DNA of 64,000 bases from Stenotrophomonas sp. 24(2023) (GTDB lineage Bacteria; Pseudomonadota; Gammaproteobacteria; Xanthomonadales; Xanthomonadaceae), in assembly GCF_030913365.1 (NCBI RefSeq), contig NZ_CP133160.1, positions 4,130,001 to 4,194,000 on the forward strand, given 5' to 3'. Under the pieces are notes generated by a model. That model did not search any database, was not told the origin of the DNA, and saw only the letters and a list, made by a program, of their open reading frames with translations. The stretch's first letter is position 1. Every line of letters starts with the position of its first letter. The position numbers and the translations under genes were made by a program. Below are positions 24,592 through 33,978 of the stretch, one piece after another.

Positions 24592-25196
24592 GTCTCCCTT
24601 GCAGGTGGGTGTTCGCCGCGCAGCAGGCGCATCCAGGCATCGAAGCCCTGCAGGAACCGCTGCAGCCGCTTCAGCGTGGCGGCATCGGCATAGCCGGTGC
24701 CGGGTTCGATGCCGGTGCCGGCCTCGGCGATGTACAGCTGGGGGGCGGTCATGGTCAGTGCGCCCATCGCCGCCAGGGCGTGGCGCAGCTGCGACTGTGC
24801 CAGCCGCGTGCCCCAGTGGCCAGGGGTGGCGCCCATGATCGCCACCGGCTTGCCTGCCAGGACGGCACCGTAGCGGGCATCGTCGCGTGAGAGCCAATCC
24901 AGGGTGTTCTTCAGCACGCCTGGCAGCGATTGGTTGTACTCGGGGGTGGCCATCAGCACGCCATCGGCGGCGGCAATGGCGGCGCGCAGGCGCGTCACGC
25001 CGGTTGGCCCGCCGGCCGTACCGGCTTCCAGGTCTTCATCGAACAGCGGCACATCGGCGATGCTGTCGTGCACGGTCACGCTGATGCCGGACGGTGCGGC
25101 CTCGGCCGCGGCATCGAGCAGGCGCCGGTTGTAGCTGTTGCGGCGCAGGCTGCCAGCGAAGGCCAGTACGCGCAGCGGCGTGGGGGCAAGGGACAT
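24588..25196 (-). CDS. NADPH-dependent FMN reductase / quinone reductase family
   Basis: This 202-residue flavodoxin-fold enzyme has the FMN phosphate loop GSLRRNSYNRRLL, the ATPEYNQSLPGVLKNTLDWLSR motif and the GATPGHWGTRLAQ segment, typical of chromate/quinone reductases of the YieF/ArsH-like superfamily. It would reduce quinones or xenobiotics with NAD(P)H. It is coupled to the exported protein downstream and divergent from the ArsB-like transporter gene, so a link to metalloid stress is possible but not shown. Confidence 0.85.
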   Translation of the reverse strand: MSLAPTPLRVLAFAGSLRRNSYNRRLLDAAAEAAPSGISVTVHDSIADVPLFDEDLEAGTAGGPTGVTRLRAAIAAADGVLMATPEYNQSLPGVLKNTLDWLSRDDARYGAVLAGKPVAIMGATPGHWGTRLAQSQLRHALAAMGALTMTAPQLYIAEAGTGIEPGTGYADAATLKRLQRFLQGFDAWMRLLRGEHPPARET

Positions 25197-25366
25197 CCTG
25201 GTACTCCCGGGGTGATCGGTGCGGAATGGAGCGATGCAGGCGGCCGCACGCTGACGCGGCGTGCAACCACCGGCCGGGTATCATGCCGCGTCCCTGACGC
25301 CTGCGACCATCGTGCCTGCGCCCTGCAGGCCGGCCCCACCCCTGAACGTTGCGCGTGAACGCTGCC

Positions 25367-26617
25367 ATGCCCCTGCCTTCTTCATCCCTGCTGATCTGGG
25401 GCATCGCCGCCGTCGCCATCCAGGGCATCCTCTTCCGCCCCTGGCGCGTGCCCGAGTACGTGTGGGCGCTGGGGGCGGCACTGCTGCTGGTCCTCACCGG
25501 CCTGCTGCCACTGCAGGGGGCGGCCTGGGCCATTGCCCAGGGAAAGGAGGTCTACCTGTTCCTGGCCGGCATGATGGTGCTGGCCGAGCTGGCGCGGCAG
25601 GAAGGGCTGTTCGACTGGTTGGCCCTGTATGCCGTGCGGCACGCCCGCGGCTCGGGGCGCCGGCTGTTCGATCTGGTGTTCCTGGTGGGCACGCTGGTGA
25701 CCATCTTCCTGTCCAACGATGCCACTGCGGTGGTGTTGACGCCGGCCGTGTACGCGGCCTGCCGCGCGGCGCGCACCGATCCGCTGCCCTATCTGTTCGT
25801 GTGCGCCTTCATCGCCAACGCGGCCAGCTTCGTGCTGCCCATTTCCAACCCCGCCAACCTGGTGGTGTTTGGTTCGCACATGCCATCGCTGTGGGACTGG
25901 TTGCGGCAGTTCACCCTGCCGTCGCTGGGGGCGATCGTGGCCACCTACCTGGCGTTGCGGTTCACCCAGCGCAGGCACATCGCCATGCCGGTGGCCGTGC
26001 AACTGGAACCGCGCACGCTGTCTGCCGAGGGCCGGCTGTGTGCGCTGGGGGTGGCGGCCACCGGCATCGCCCTGCTGGTGACATCGGCCCTGCAGGGCCC
26101 ACTGGGCTGGGTGACGTTCGCGGCGGGCCTGGCGACCCTGCTGGCCGTGCACCTGCGCCGCCGCAGCACCCCGCTGCCGGTGCTGCGCCATGTGGCCTGG
26201 GGCGTGCTGCCCCTGGTGGCGGGGCTGTTCGTGCTGGTCGAAGCCGTCGCGCAGACCGGGGTGATTCGGCTGGCGGCACAGGCGCTGGAATCGGTAGCGC
26301 AGGCCTCGCCCACGGCAGCCGGATGGTGGGCCGGGCTGGCGGCGGCCGGCCTGAGCAACCTGGCCAACAACCTGCCGATCGGCCTGGTGGCCGGATCGGT
26401 CGGCCAGATGGCGGACCTGCCGATGCAGGCGCGGGCGGCCCTTCTGATCGGCGTGGACCTAGGCCCGAACCTGTCGGTCACCGGCTCGCTGGCGACGATG
26501 CTGTGGCTGCTCGCGCTTCGCCGCGAAGGCCAGCAGGTGAGTGCGCTGGGCTTCCTGCGCCTGGGGCTGTGGGTGATGCCGCCGGCGCTGGTGCTGGCCT
26601 TGCTGCTGTTGGGATGA
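25367..26617 (+). CDS. ArsB/NhaD-type ion transporter
   Basis: This 416-residue membrane protein has about 11 hydrophobic segments and the signatures of the ion transporter superfamily: FLSNDATAVVLTP, ISNPANLVVFG, LSNLANNLP and GVDLGPNLSVTGSLAT, all close to ArsB arsenite permeases. Export of arsenite or another oxyanion is likely. The ATG at 25367 is chosen over an upstream TTG. No arsR, arsC or arsA is adjacent, so the substrate is not confirmed by context. Related NhaD antiporters are the main alternative. Confidence 0.82.
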   Translation: MPLPSSSLLIWGIAAVAIQGILFRPWRVPEYVWALGAALLLVLTGLLPLQGAAWAIAQGKEVYLFLAGMMVLAELARQEGLFDWLALYAVRHARGSGRRLFDLVFLVGTLVTIFLSNDATAVVLTPAVYAACRAARTDPLPYLFVCAFIANAASFVLPISNPANLVVFGSHMPSLWDWLRQFTLPSLGAIVATYLALRFTQRRHIAMPVAVQLEPRTLSAEGRLCALGVAATGIALLVTSALQGPLGWVTFAAGLATLLAVHLRRRSTPLPVLRHVAWGVLPLVAGLFVLVEAVAQTGVIRLAAQALESVAQASPTAAGWWAGLAAAGLSNLANNLPIGLVAGSVGQMADLPMQARAALLIGVDLGPNLSVTGSLATMLWLLALRREGQQVSALGFLRLGLWVMPPALVLALLLLG

Positions 26618-26620
26618 AGT

Positions 26621-28033
26621 TCACGCTGCGCGGGCGGCGCGGGCGCTCAGGCCCGCAGCGACCGCCAATGCGCAGGCAATGAGCAGCGTGGCGATGGCGA
26701 ACGCCTCACGCACCGTGCCGGGTGCAGCGCCATCGGGGGCGACCGCGAAAAACACACCGCCGACAAGGGCAACCGATACGGCGGCCCCGATCTGCAGCGT
26801 TGCGCTGACCAGCCCCGCCGCCAGCCCGGCCCAACGCACATCGACCCGATCCACGCTCAGGCGCACCAGAGCAGGCAGCGCGATACCCTGCCCCATACCG
26901 ATGAGGAACAGCGGCACCGGCAGCCAGGATGGCCGGTCGGCCAGGGCGGACACCGCCGTCGCCACCAGCCCGGCACTTTCCATCGCCATGCCGGCGGCAG
27001 CGGTGCGCGCGCCCAGCCACCGCGCGATGCGTGGGCCGCATAGCGGGCCCAGGAAGAAGCCCGCCCCCAAAGGCAGCACCGCCAGCCCGGCGGCAAGTGC
27101 GTCGTGGCCCAGCCCAGCCTGTTCGTAGATCGCAAAGACCAGGAAGAAGGCGGCCAGCGCATAGAAGAAGAACGTTGCCAGCAGCGTTCGCCGCAGGCCC
27201 GGCGAGGCCAGCACGGTGGGCACCACCAGCGGGCTGCCGCCGCGGTGCTCCTGCTGGCGTTCATGCTGCCAGAACAGCCACAGCAACGGCACGCTGGTGG
27301 CCAGCAGCGCGATGTACCCTGCGGGCCACCCGTGCGTGCGCCCTTCGATAAGTGGTACGACCAGCGCGAGCAGGCCTGCCGCCAGCAGCACGGCGCCGGT
27401 GACATCCAACCGTGCGGCGCGCTGGCCATGGCTTTCGCGCAGCAGCCCGCACGCTGCCGGCACCGCGGTGGCGACAATAGGCAGGTTGATCAGGAATACG
27501 CTGCGCCAACCCAGGCCGAACGGGCTGGCGGTGATCAGCAGCCCACCCAGCAGTTGGCCGCCCACGGCGGCCAAACCGATCGTGGCGCCATACAGGCTGA
27601 GCGCGCGCCCTTTTTCGTGTGCGGGAAACAGCACGTGGATCGATGCCAGCGATTGTGGTGCCATGACCGCCGCTGCAATGCCCTGCAACAACCGGCCCGC
27701 CACCAGCCCGCCTGTCGACGTCGCCAGCCCGCACAGCGCCGATGCCAGCCCAAAGCCCAGCAGCCCGGTGATGAAGAGGCGCCGGCGGCCGAACAGGTCG
27801 CCAAGCCGCCCCCCCAGGATCAGGGTGACGGCGTAGGCGGCGGCGTACACCGACACGACCAGCTGGGCGACATCCGAGGCTGCGCCCATGTCGTCACGGA
27901 TGGCAGGCAGGGCCACGTTGACGATGAAGAAATCCAGCGGTGGCAGCAGCGTGCCGATCAACAGTACCGGCAGGGCGAGCCAGCGGCGTGGATCGAGGCT
28001 GGCCATCGTGGCCGTGGAATCAGCCGGTGCCAT
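26621..28033 (-). CDS. MFS drug transporter, DHA2 (14-helix) family
   Basis: This 470-residue transporter has the DHA2 features: an N-terminal PPLDFFIVNVALPAI motif with the Asp of motif D1, motif A GGRLGDLFGRRR, and motif C GATIGLAAVGGQLLGGLL. Fourteen hydrophobic segments can be counted. These proteins expel dyes, disinfectants or antibiotics in exchange for protons. It follows the SDR gene by six bases in one operon, which is divergent from a LysR regulator. Confidence 0.88.
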   Translation of the reverse strand: MAPADSTATMASLDPRRWLALPVLLIGTLLPPLDFFIVNVALPAIRDDMGAASDVAQLVVSVYAAAYAVTLILGGRLGDLFGRRRLFITGLLGFGLASALCGLATSTGGLVAGRLLQGIAAAVMAPQSLASIHVLFPAHEKGRALSLYGATIGLAAVGGQLLGGLLITASPFGLGWRSVFLINLPIVATAVPAACGLLRESHGQRAARLDVTGAVLLAAGLLALVVPLIEGRTHGWPAGYIALLATSVPLLWLFWQHERQQEHRGGSPLVVPTVLASPGLRRTLLATFFFYALAAFFLVFAIYEQAGLGHDALAAGLAVLPLGAGFFLGPLCGPRIARWLGARTAAAGMAMESAGLVATAVSALADRPSWLPVPLFLIGMGQGIALPALVRLSVDRVDVRWAGLAAGLVSATLQIGAAVSVALVGGVFFAVAPDGAAPGTVREAFAIATLLIACALAVAAGLSARAARAA

Positions 28034-28039
28034 GGCGTA

Positions 28040-28786
28040 TCAGCGCATGCCGCCGGAGGCCAGGAGGACCTCGCCGGTCACCCAACGGGCATCATCGGAA
28101 GCCAGCCAGGCAACGATCGGGGCGATGTCCTGCACCTGCCCGATACGGCCCAGCGGTGTCAGGCCCTCATTCCAGGCCTGGAATTCAGACCCCATCACAC
28201 CGGCCGCATGCGTGCCGTCGGTTTCGATCAGGCCGGGATTGACGGCGTTGACGCGGATGCCGCGCGGACCCAGTTCACGGGACAGCACGCCGGTGATGGC
28301 GTCCAATGCCCCCTTGGTGCCGGTATAGATGGCGCTTTCGACAGGCAGGATGCGGGTGACGAAGGAACTGATGTTGATGATGCTGGCGCCGTTGCCCAGA
28401 TGCGGCACGGCCGCGCCGGTCACCAGCAGTGGGCCGAGGACATTGATGTCGAACTGCTGGCGGTAGCGTTCCTCGGTGCTGTCTTCAATGCTGGCGAAGG
28501 CGTAGACGCCGGCGTTGTTGACCACGATGTCCAGCCGGCCGAAATGATCAATCGTGGCCCGCACCAGGGCATCGACCTGGACCTTGCTGCGCACGTCCGC
28601 GGCAATGGCGAGCGCCTCGCCGCCCGCCGCGCGGATGCCGGCAACCACGCTGTCTGCCTCGGCACTGGCGGAGGCATAGTTGACGATGACCTTGGCCCCA
28701 TCGGCGGCCAGACGGCGGGCGATGGCCGCACCGATTCCCTTTGACGCCCCGGTAACCAGGGCGACCTTGTTGCTCAGACTGCTCAT
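28040..28786 (-). CDS. Short-chain dehydrogenase/reductase (FabG-like)
   Basis: This 248-residue enzyme has the SDR cofactor loop TGASKGIG, NNAG, and the catalytic Ser (NISSF) with Tyr and Lys in YTGTKGAL. It is NAD(P)H-dependent; the substrate is unknown. It is the first gene of an operon with the drug transporter and is divergent from the LysR gene at 28919, an arrangement in which LysR usually senses a substrate of the SDR. Confidence 0.9.
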   Translation of the reverse strand: MSSLSNKVALVTGASKGIGAAIARRLAADGAKVIVNYASASAEADSVVAGIRAAGGEALAIAADVRSKVQVDALVRATIDHFGRLDIVVNNAGVYAFASIEDSTEERYRQQFDINVLGPLLVTGAAVPHLGNGASIINISSFVTRILPVESAIYTGTKGALDAITGVLSRELGPRGIRVNAVNPGLIETDGTHAAGVMGSEFQAWNEGLTPLGRIGQVQDIAPIVAWLASDDARWVTGEVLLASGGMR

Positions 28787-28918
28787 GTTGGTGTTCCACT
28801 CCGGAAAGGGTCGTGCGCGCCGTTGAGGCGGCAGGCCGGCATCGTGCTTCCTGCACGATTGTTTGTGGAGTGGCTTTTATGCATATTCTTTGTACATTTT
28901 TGAACGGCGGATGCTTGG

Positions 28919-29785
28919 ATGGAGTGGAGTGACGTGCGCATCTTCCTGGCGGTGGCCCGCAGCGGCTCGCTGGGGGAAGCCGCGCGGCGCCTGGGGGTGA
29001 GCCATCCCACGGTGGGCCGCCGGGTGAAGGTGCTGGAGGACGAGGCCGGCCAGGCCCTGTTCCGCAGAACCCGTGAGGGGCTGGTGCTGACCGATGCCGG
29101 CGATGGGGTGCAGGCGCTGGCCGAGGCCATGGAGGAGGCAGCACTGTCCATGGAGCGCCGATTGGCCGGCACCCAGGGCGGTCTGGAAGGCCTCCTGCGG
29201 ATTTCCTCAGCGGATTGGTTTGCCGGGCATGTGCTGGCGCCGGTGCTGGTGGAACTGGCCTGTCGGCACCCGGCGGTGGTACCGGAGGTGATCGCCAGCT
29301 ACCGGCTGCTGGATCTGTCACGCCGTGATGCGGATGTAGCGTTCCGCATCGTGCCCTTCAGCGAACCGGATATCGTCCAGCGTCGCCTCATGACGATGCA
29401 CTACGGCCTGTATGGCACGGCCGCCACCGCCGATGGGGTGCGCAGCGATCCGGCCTCGGTCGGCCTGATCCTGATGAACAGCGCGCAGTCACATTTCCCC
29501 GACGTGGCCTGGCTGCTCGAACGGTTTCCGCGGTCGCCTCGCGTGTTCACCAGTACCAGCCGTTCGGTGCAGGCCCAGCTGTGCGCACGCGGTCTGGGTA
29601 TGGCGGTGCTGCCTGTGCCGGTGGGCAATGCGGTGCCGGGCCTGCAGCGCATCGATGGGCCGGGCACGCCGCCATCACGGGATATCTGGGTGGGCTACCA
29701 CCGGGATCTGCGGCACATGGCGCGCCTGCGTGCCCTGCTGGACATTGCCGATGCCGTGCTGGGCGACATGCCGGCCAACGGCTGA
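28919..29785 (+). CDS. LysR family transcriptional regulator
   Basis: This 288-residue regulator has the LysR HTH (RIFLAVARSGSLGEAARRLGVSHPTVGRRVKVLED) and an effector domain with DVAFRIVPF. The HPTVGRRV variant marks the subgroup that commonly regulates neighbouring reductases and transporters. It lies divergent to the SDR/MFS operon across a 132-base region containing an AT-rich patch (28865-28905). Confidence 0.88.
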   Translation: MEWSDVRIFLAVARSGSLGEAARRLGVSHPTVGRRVKVLEDEAGQALFRRTREGLVLTDAGDGVQALAEAMEEAALSMERRLAGTQGGLEGLLRISSADWFAGHVLAPVLVELACRHPAVVPEVIASYRLLDLSRRDADVAFRIVPFSEPDIVQRRLMTMHYGLYGTAATADGVRSDPASVGLILMNSAQSHFPDVAWLLERFPRSPRVFTSTSRSVQAQLCARGLGMAVLPVPVGNAVPGLQRIDGPGTPPSRDIWVGYHRDLRHMARLRALLDIADAVLGDMPANG

Positions 29786-29800
29786 CGGCGCAGGGCGCCC

Positions 29801-30691
29801 TCAGGCATGGCGCAGGAAGCGCGCCGGTGACATCCCCGCATGCCGCGCGAAGGCCACGCTGAAGGTTTCCGCGCTGGCGTACCCTACCCGCTCGGCAACC
29901 TGCTCCAGGCCCAGCCCGCCGGCACGCAGCAGCCGCTTGGCCAGTGCCATGCGCCAGGTCAGCAGGTATTCCATCGGCGCGATGCCCAGCACGCGGGTGA
30001 ACCGGGCCGAGAACGCCGAGCGCGACAAGGCCGCTTCCTGGGCCAGGCCGGCGACGCTCCAGCCGTGGCCGGGCCGGGCATGCATCGAACGCAGTGCGCC
30101 GGCCAGGCGCTCGTCGGCCAGGCCGCGCACCAGCCCGCCATCGGCGGGCCCGGACTGGCTGCGCAGTGCTTCGATCAGCAGGACATCCAGCAGCCGTTCC
30201 AGCACGACATCACGCCCGGGGCGCTGTGCGCGGGATTCTTCGCCGACCATCTGCACCAGCGCCGCCAGCCGGGCCTGCCCGCGCACCCGGACCAGCTGCG
30301 GCAGCAGGGGCACCAGCAGGGCCGCATCGGGCGAGCCGAACTGGCAATGGCCGATCTGCATGTGCAGTTCGGCCGGCCCATCGGGGGTGCCGATGCGGAA
30401 CTGGTTTTCCCCCAGGTGCACGGGGAGGCTGGCCGGGGTATCGGGCGGGGCGTGCAGGCTGGTGTTCACCAGGGTGTGCACCGCCGGTGCCAGCACGAAA
30501 TCACCCGCCTGCAGGATGACCGGCGGACCAGCATCCACCGACAGCCGGCACTGCCCCTGCAGTACAGCGGCATAGAAGGGATCGCCCTGCCCTTCGCGCT
30601 CGATGCGCCAGTGGCCGGCGCCCTCCAGCCGCTTGGAAAAGCGGGCGGTGGGGTGCAGCAGGGTCACGATCTCGGTCAACGGATCGGCCAT
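29801..30691 (-). CDS. AraC family transcriptional regulator
   Basis: The start at 30691 (MADPLTEIVTLLHP) begins the cupin-type ligand domain (AraC-binding 2 type: GDFVLAPAVHTLVN). The open frame continues upstream without domain signal. The 296-residue protein ends with two AraC HTH motifs: WSVAGLAQEAALSRSAFSARFTRVLG and VAERVGYASAETFSVAFARHAGMSPARF. It is divergent from the SDR gene at 30786, its likely target. Confidence 0.88.
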   Translation of the reverse strand: MADPLTEIVTLLHPTARFSKRLEGAGHWRIEREGQGDPFYAAVLQGQCRLSVDAGPPVILQAGDFVLAPAVHTLVNTSLHAPPDTPASLPVHLGENQFRIGTPDGPAELHMQIGHCQFGSPDAALLVPLLPQLVRVRGQARLAALVQMVGEESRAQRPGRDVVLERLLDVLLIEALRSQSGPADGGLVRGLADERLAGALRSMHARPGHGWSVAGLAQEAALSRSAFSARFTRVLGIAPMEYLLTWRMALAKRLLRAGGLGLEQVAERVGYASAETFSVAFARHAGMSPARFLRHA

Positions 30692-30785
30692 GACAGGACG
30701 TTCTATGGGAAACAATGGACGTTTGATTGTAGTGCGTCCGACCATCTGCGGCGATCCTGATCCCCCGATCCTTTGGATGCCCCTG

Positions 30786-31535
30786 ATGTCGACTGTCATG
30801 ATTACCGGCTGTTCTTCCGGCTTCGGCCTGGAAACCGCCGAGCTGTTCCTTGCCCGTGGCTGGCATGTCGTTGCCACGATGCGTACCCCGCGTCCGGCAT
30901 TGCTGCCGGCATCGCCGCACCTGCGCATCCTGCCGCTGGACATCACCGACCCGGCCAGCATCGCGCATGCGGTGGCCGAGGCCGGCCCGATCGACGCGCT
31001 GGTGAACAATGCCGGCTTCGGTGCACCTGTGCCGGTGGAACTGACCCCGCTGGATACCGCTCGCGCCCTGTTTGAAACCAACACGCTGGGCACGCTGGCG
31101 ATGACCCAGGCGGTGCTGCCACAGCTGCGCGAGCGCGGCAGTGGCGTGATCGTCAATGTCACGTCTTCGGTCACGTTGCGGCCGCTGCCGATGGTGGGCG
31201 TGTACAGCGCGAGCAAGGCGGCGGTGAATGCGTTCACCCAGTCCCTGGCGCTGGAAGTGGAACCTTTCGGGGTACGGGTACGCCTGGTGCTGCCCGGCCG
31301 CGCACCGGGCACGCGTTTCGGCGCCAATGCCGGCCCGCACCTGGGCGGGCAGGATCACCCGGCCTATGCGCCGCTGGTGGCCCGTGTGATCGAAGGCTTC
31401 CGTGATGCAAGCGGGCCGATCACCGAAGCGGCCGATGTGGCCGAGGCGGTGTGGCAGGCCGTGACCGACCCTGCCACGCCGGTGCGCACAGCCGCCGGTG
31501 CCGATGCACAGGCATGGATGGCCGCCGTGGGCTGA
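30786..31535 (+). CDS. Short-chain dehydrogenase/reductase
   Basis: This 249-residue enzyme starts MSTVMITGCSSGFGLE, with the cofactor loop G-x3-G-x-G as GCSSGFG. NNAGFG, the catalytic Ser in NVTSS, and YSASK follow. The classical SDR set is complete. An in-frame ATG at 30777 is possible. Substrate unknown; divergent AraC regulator suggests inducible use. Confidence 0.88.
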   Translation: MSTVMITGCSSGFGLETAELFLARGWHVVATMRTPRPALLPASPHLRILPLDITDPASIAHAVAEAGPIDALVNNAGFGAPVPVELTPLDTARALFETNTLGTLAMTQAVLPQLRERGSGVIVNVTSSVTLRPLPMVGVYSASKAAVNAFTQSLALEVEPFGVRVRLVLPGRAPGTRFGANAGPHLGGQDHPAYAPLVARVIEGFRDASGPITEAADVAEAVWQAVTDPATPVRTAAGADAQAWMAAVG

Positions 31536-31550
31536 GGGCTGTGGGCCCGT

Positions 31551-31583
31551 CCCGGGGCGGCAGGGAATTCCTGCCGCCCCGGG
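31551..31583. terminator. Bidirectional stem-loop between convergent genes
   Basis: CCCGGGGCGGCAGG (31551-31564) pairs perfectly with its complement at 31570-31583 around GAATT, 16 bases after the SDR stop and 30 bases before the stop of the convergent lipoprotein gene. There is no strong U-tract, but the position and 14-pair stem fit a shared terminator. Confidence 0.7.
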
Positions 31584-31612
31584 GCATTGCCGGTGGATGG
31601 CCGGCCAAGGGG

Positions 31613-31867
31613 CTATTCGCAGTTACGACGGCATTGGGTGTAGGTGCGTGAACACTCGGTGCGGGCTTCGGGGCTGACGGCATGCGGCAGGCACGCATCC
31701 AGATCCTTGTTGCACTGGACGTAGCAGGCGTTCAATACCTGCGGATCGATCCCCGAGTGCAGCGCATCGGGGGCGTCAGTCCCCTTCTGGTGCTGGAGCG
31801 GAGTGACGTTCGAACAGCCGGCCATCACCAACATGGCCAAGGCCGGCAGCAGCATAGTGCGATGCAT
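31613..31867 (-). CDS. Small Cys-rich lipoprotein
   Basis: This 84-residue protein has a short signal with lipobox VMAGC and GGAGA upstream of the start. The mature part holds six further Cys in a spaced pattern (CYVQCNKDLDAC... CSRTYTQCRRNC), suggesting three disulfides in a compact periplasmic domain. I recognise no family. It follows the large secreted protein gene region on the same strand, 37 bases downstream of that gene's... neighbour stop at 31905, so the two may be co-transcribed. Confidence 0.7.
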   Translation of the reverse strand: MHRTMLLPALAMLVMAGCSNVTPLQHQKGTDAPDALHSGIDPQVLNACYVQCNKDLDACLPHAVSPEARTECSRTYTQCRRNCE

Positions 31868-31904
31868 GGGCGTCTCCGGTGTGGTTGTGGAAGAGCACGT
31901 GCGG

Positions 31905-33308
31905 CTAGAGGCTCCACTTCTTCCCGAATATCTTTCCCCGGGGCGTGCCGACCTTCACGCGTGGGATGAGATCGGCCGCGGTGGCACCGAAATTGTCGAG
32001 CGCACGGCCGGCTTCGGCGCTCAGGTTGGAGCTGAGCCGGCCGATTTCCCTGTTCACGTCCACCGCTGCACGGGCCATCATCGCCGGGTCGCTGGCCAGC
32101 CGCGCGGCACGCCAAGCGGTGTAGGCCGGGTTCGATTTGCCCAGCGCCCTGGCCAGTTCATCGTCGATCTTCTGATAGGCCTGGGAAATCGTATTGTTCT
32201 TGCCGAAGCAGCCGTTGTTGCCGACACCCTGGGTGAGGCACTTGTCGAGTTCGGAAATCAACAGCCGCCCGCCGGTACACAGCGCGAATGCCTTGGGGTT
32301 GCCACCGGTCTGCATGGCACATTCAATGGCGATGGTGGCTTCGGCGTTGGGGTTGAGCTGTTGCCAGAGCATCGGGCCGAAGGCGCACGCTCCCAGGTTC
32401 CAGTAGCTGGGCTGCTGCCCGGTCTGCAGGTTCTGGCGCGCGCACTGGACCAGACTCATGATCTTCGGATCAACACGCCCTTCGGCCAGGCAGAGCGGAT
32501 AGGCATTCCAGTTGGTCTGATGCTTGGCATAACACTGGCGTACGCGCTGCAGATCCGCCTGTTCCTGCCCGCCCATGTTGGCCGCCAGCAGGCACAGCGC
32601 GGTTTCGTTGCGGGTCAGGCTGGTCTGGCTGCACGCGTAGATCTTCTGTTCCCTGCTGCCCAGCGACTGTTTCAGGACGCAATCGTAGAACGCCGCCCCG
32701 TTGCCACCTGCCCCTGCCAGGCACGTGGGCAATGCGGCTTCCTTCACCAGTACCGGGCTGGAGATGTGCACGCCTTCGCCGAACAGGTGCGAGGGAAGCG
32801 CGCCCGGCGCGATCATGCTTGGCGCCGGGTTCAGGCCGGGCACATCACCGGCCAGCACGGACCCTTCAAACCCCATGGCATAGCCAACAAACTGCGTGGG
32901 GGGCGTAGGCATCGGGCGTGGGAACTGATTGGCGAAATCGGCGCTGAAGGCGCAGCCGCCGATGCGGTTGACCCAGCCATTCTGGCCGATGGTGATGAAA
33001 TCGCCGTTGCGTGCGATCCAGAACTGCAGCCCGGCAATGCCCGACTGCACCGCCAGCAGGTGCATGCCCGATGGGTCCGGTGCGGCCGGCACGAGGGTCG
33101 GCGGCTTGTTCCGTCCGTTCTGGTAGACCTGCAGCCCGGCGGTCTTGAAGAAGTAACCGTTGGGCGCGACGTTGGTGAATTCAAAAAGCGGATAGCGCTG
33201 ATTTGCCACGCCATCATCACAGTATCCGACTTGGACCTGTGCGCTGGCGGCAGCGCACGCAAAAAGGGCGCAAAGCAGCAGCGCCACACGCATCATCCTG
33301 CTGTTCAT
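31905..33308 (-). CDS. Secreted hypothetical protein, Cys-containing repeats
   Basis: This 467-residue protein has a clear signal peptide (MRVALLLCALFACAAASA). The mature part begins QVQVGYCDDGVANQRYPL. From about residue 190 it has recurring segments with paired Cys (for example CLAGAGGNGAAFYDC, CLLAANMGGQEQ, CLAEGRVDP, CARQNLQTGQQP), suggesting Sel1-like or other helical repeats held by disulfides. I do not recognise the family. It lies upstream of the small lipoprotein gene on the same strand. Confidence 0.7.
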   Translation of the reverse strand: MNSRMMRVALLLCALFACAAASAQVQVGYCDDGVANQRYPLFEFTNVAPNGYFFKTAGLQVYQNGRNKPPTLVPAAPDPSGMHLLAVQSGIAGLQFWIARNGDFITIGQNGWVNRIGGCAFSADFANQFPRPMPTPPTQFVGYAMGFEGSVLAGDVPGLNPAPSMIAPGALPSHLFGEGVHISSPVLVKEAALPTCLAGAGGNGAAFYDCVLKQSLGSREQKIYACSQTSLTRNETALCLLAANMGGQEQADLQRVRQCYAKHQTNWNAYPLCLAEGRVDPKIMSLVQCARQNLQTGQQPSYWNLGACAFGPMLWQQLNPNAEATIAIECAMQTGGNPKAFALCTGGRLLISELDKCLTQGVGNNGCFGKNNTISQAYQKIDDELARALGKSNPAYTAWRAARLASDPAMMARAAVDVNREIGRLSSNLSAEAGRALDNFGATAADLIPRVKVGTPRGKIFGKKWSL

Positions 33309-33978
33309 GGCTTCTTCCCCTGTAGTGTGTGGCAGAGGGGAAACGCAGTTGCCGGACCCCTATGCCATGCCTGGGCTACACGTCGTCTGGAACGTTGGGC
33401 CAGTTGCGATAAGCGATCGACCTCATCGAAACATGAGGGTTGCCGGATGGCCCAGGGCACCCCTGCCCCGGGCTGGCACGGACAGCTTGCCGCACTTGCG
33501 GCGGGGACTCAACGTGGGGTGGGCCGGCGCCTGCCCGGTGCCGGCCGGGCTCAGCGCCGTCCCAGGCGCGCCAGCAGGTGCCGCAGGCCACGCCGCCGCC
33601 GGCGCACGAACTGGCCCAGCTGGTGGCAGCCCAGCAGGGCCAACAGGCGCAGAAGAAGGGTGACGATGCCCGGCAGCGCCATCAGGGCGGCGGCGAGCAC
33701 CAGCAGGCAGTCCAGGGCGAGCACGGCGGAGGGAGCGGCCAGTAGAAGGGAACGGACTGGCGGCAGGCACCGGCAGCAACGGGGCGGCCGGTGGTTCCGG
33801 TACGCGTGGTTACTACTTACGGCGTGGCTGAGGCCGGAGGCAAGCGCCGGGCGCCCGGGGTGACAAAGTCCCCACCGGCAGTCAAGGGCGGTCGCGCCCC
33901 ATCAAACACGGTTACACAACAGGCCGCCGGCACGGGCCGCAGGCCCGGCCGGCGGCCAGAACGGAAGGCGCGGTGGCT
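33309..33978 (-). other. 670-base stretch with a possible gene remnant (33551-33757, minus)
   Basis: No complete gene is visible. On the minus strand, 33551-33757 encodes a frame with strongly coding-like third positions: two hydrophobic stretches (LLLAAPSAVLALDCLLVLAAALMALPG-like) followed by an Arg-rich tail (FVRRRRRGLRHLLARLGRR) and TGA. I find no ATG, GTG or TTG with a ribosome binding site ahead of it. It may be a small membrane protein with an unusual start or a 5-prime-truncated remnant. The rest appears non-coding. Confidence 0.35.
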
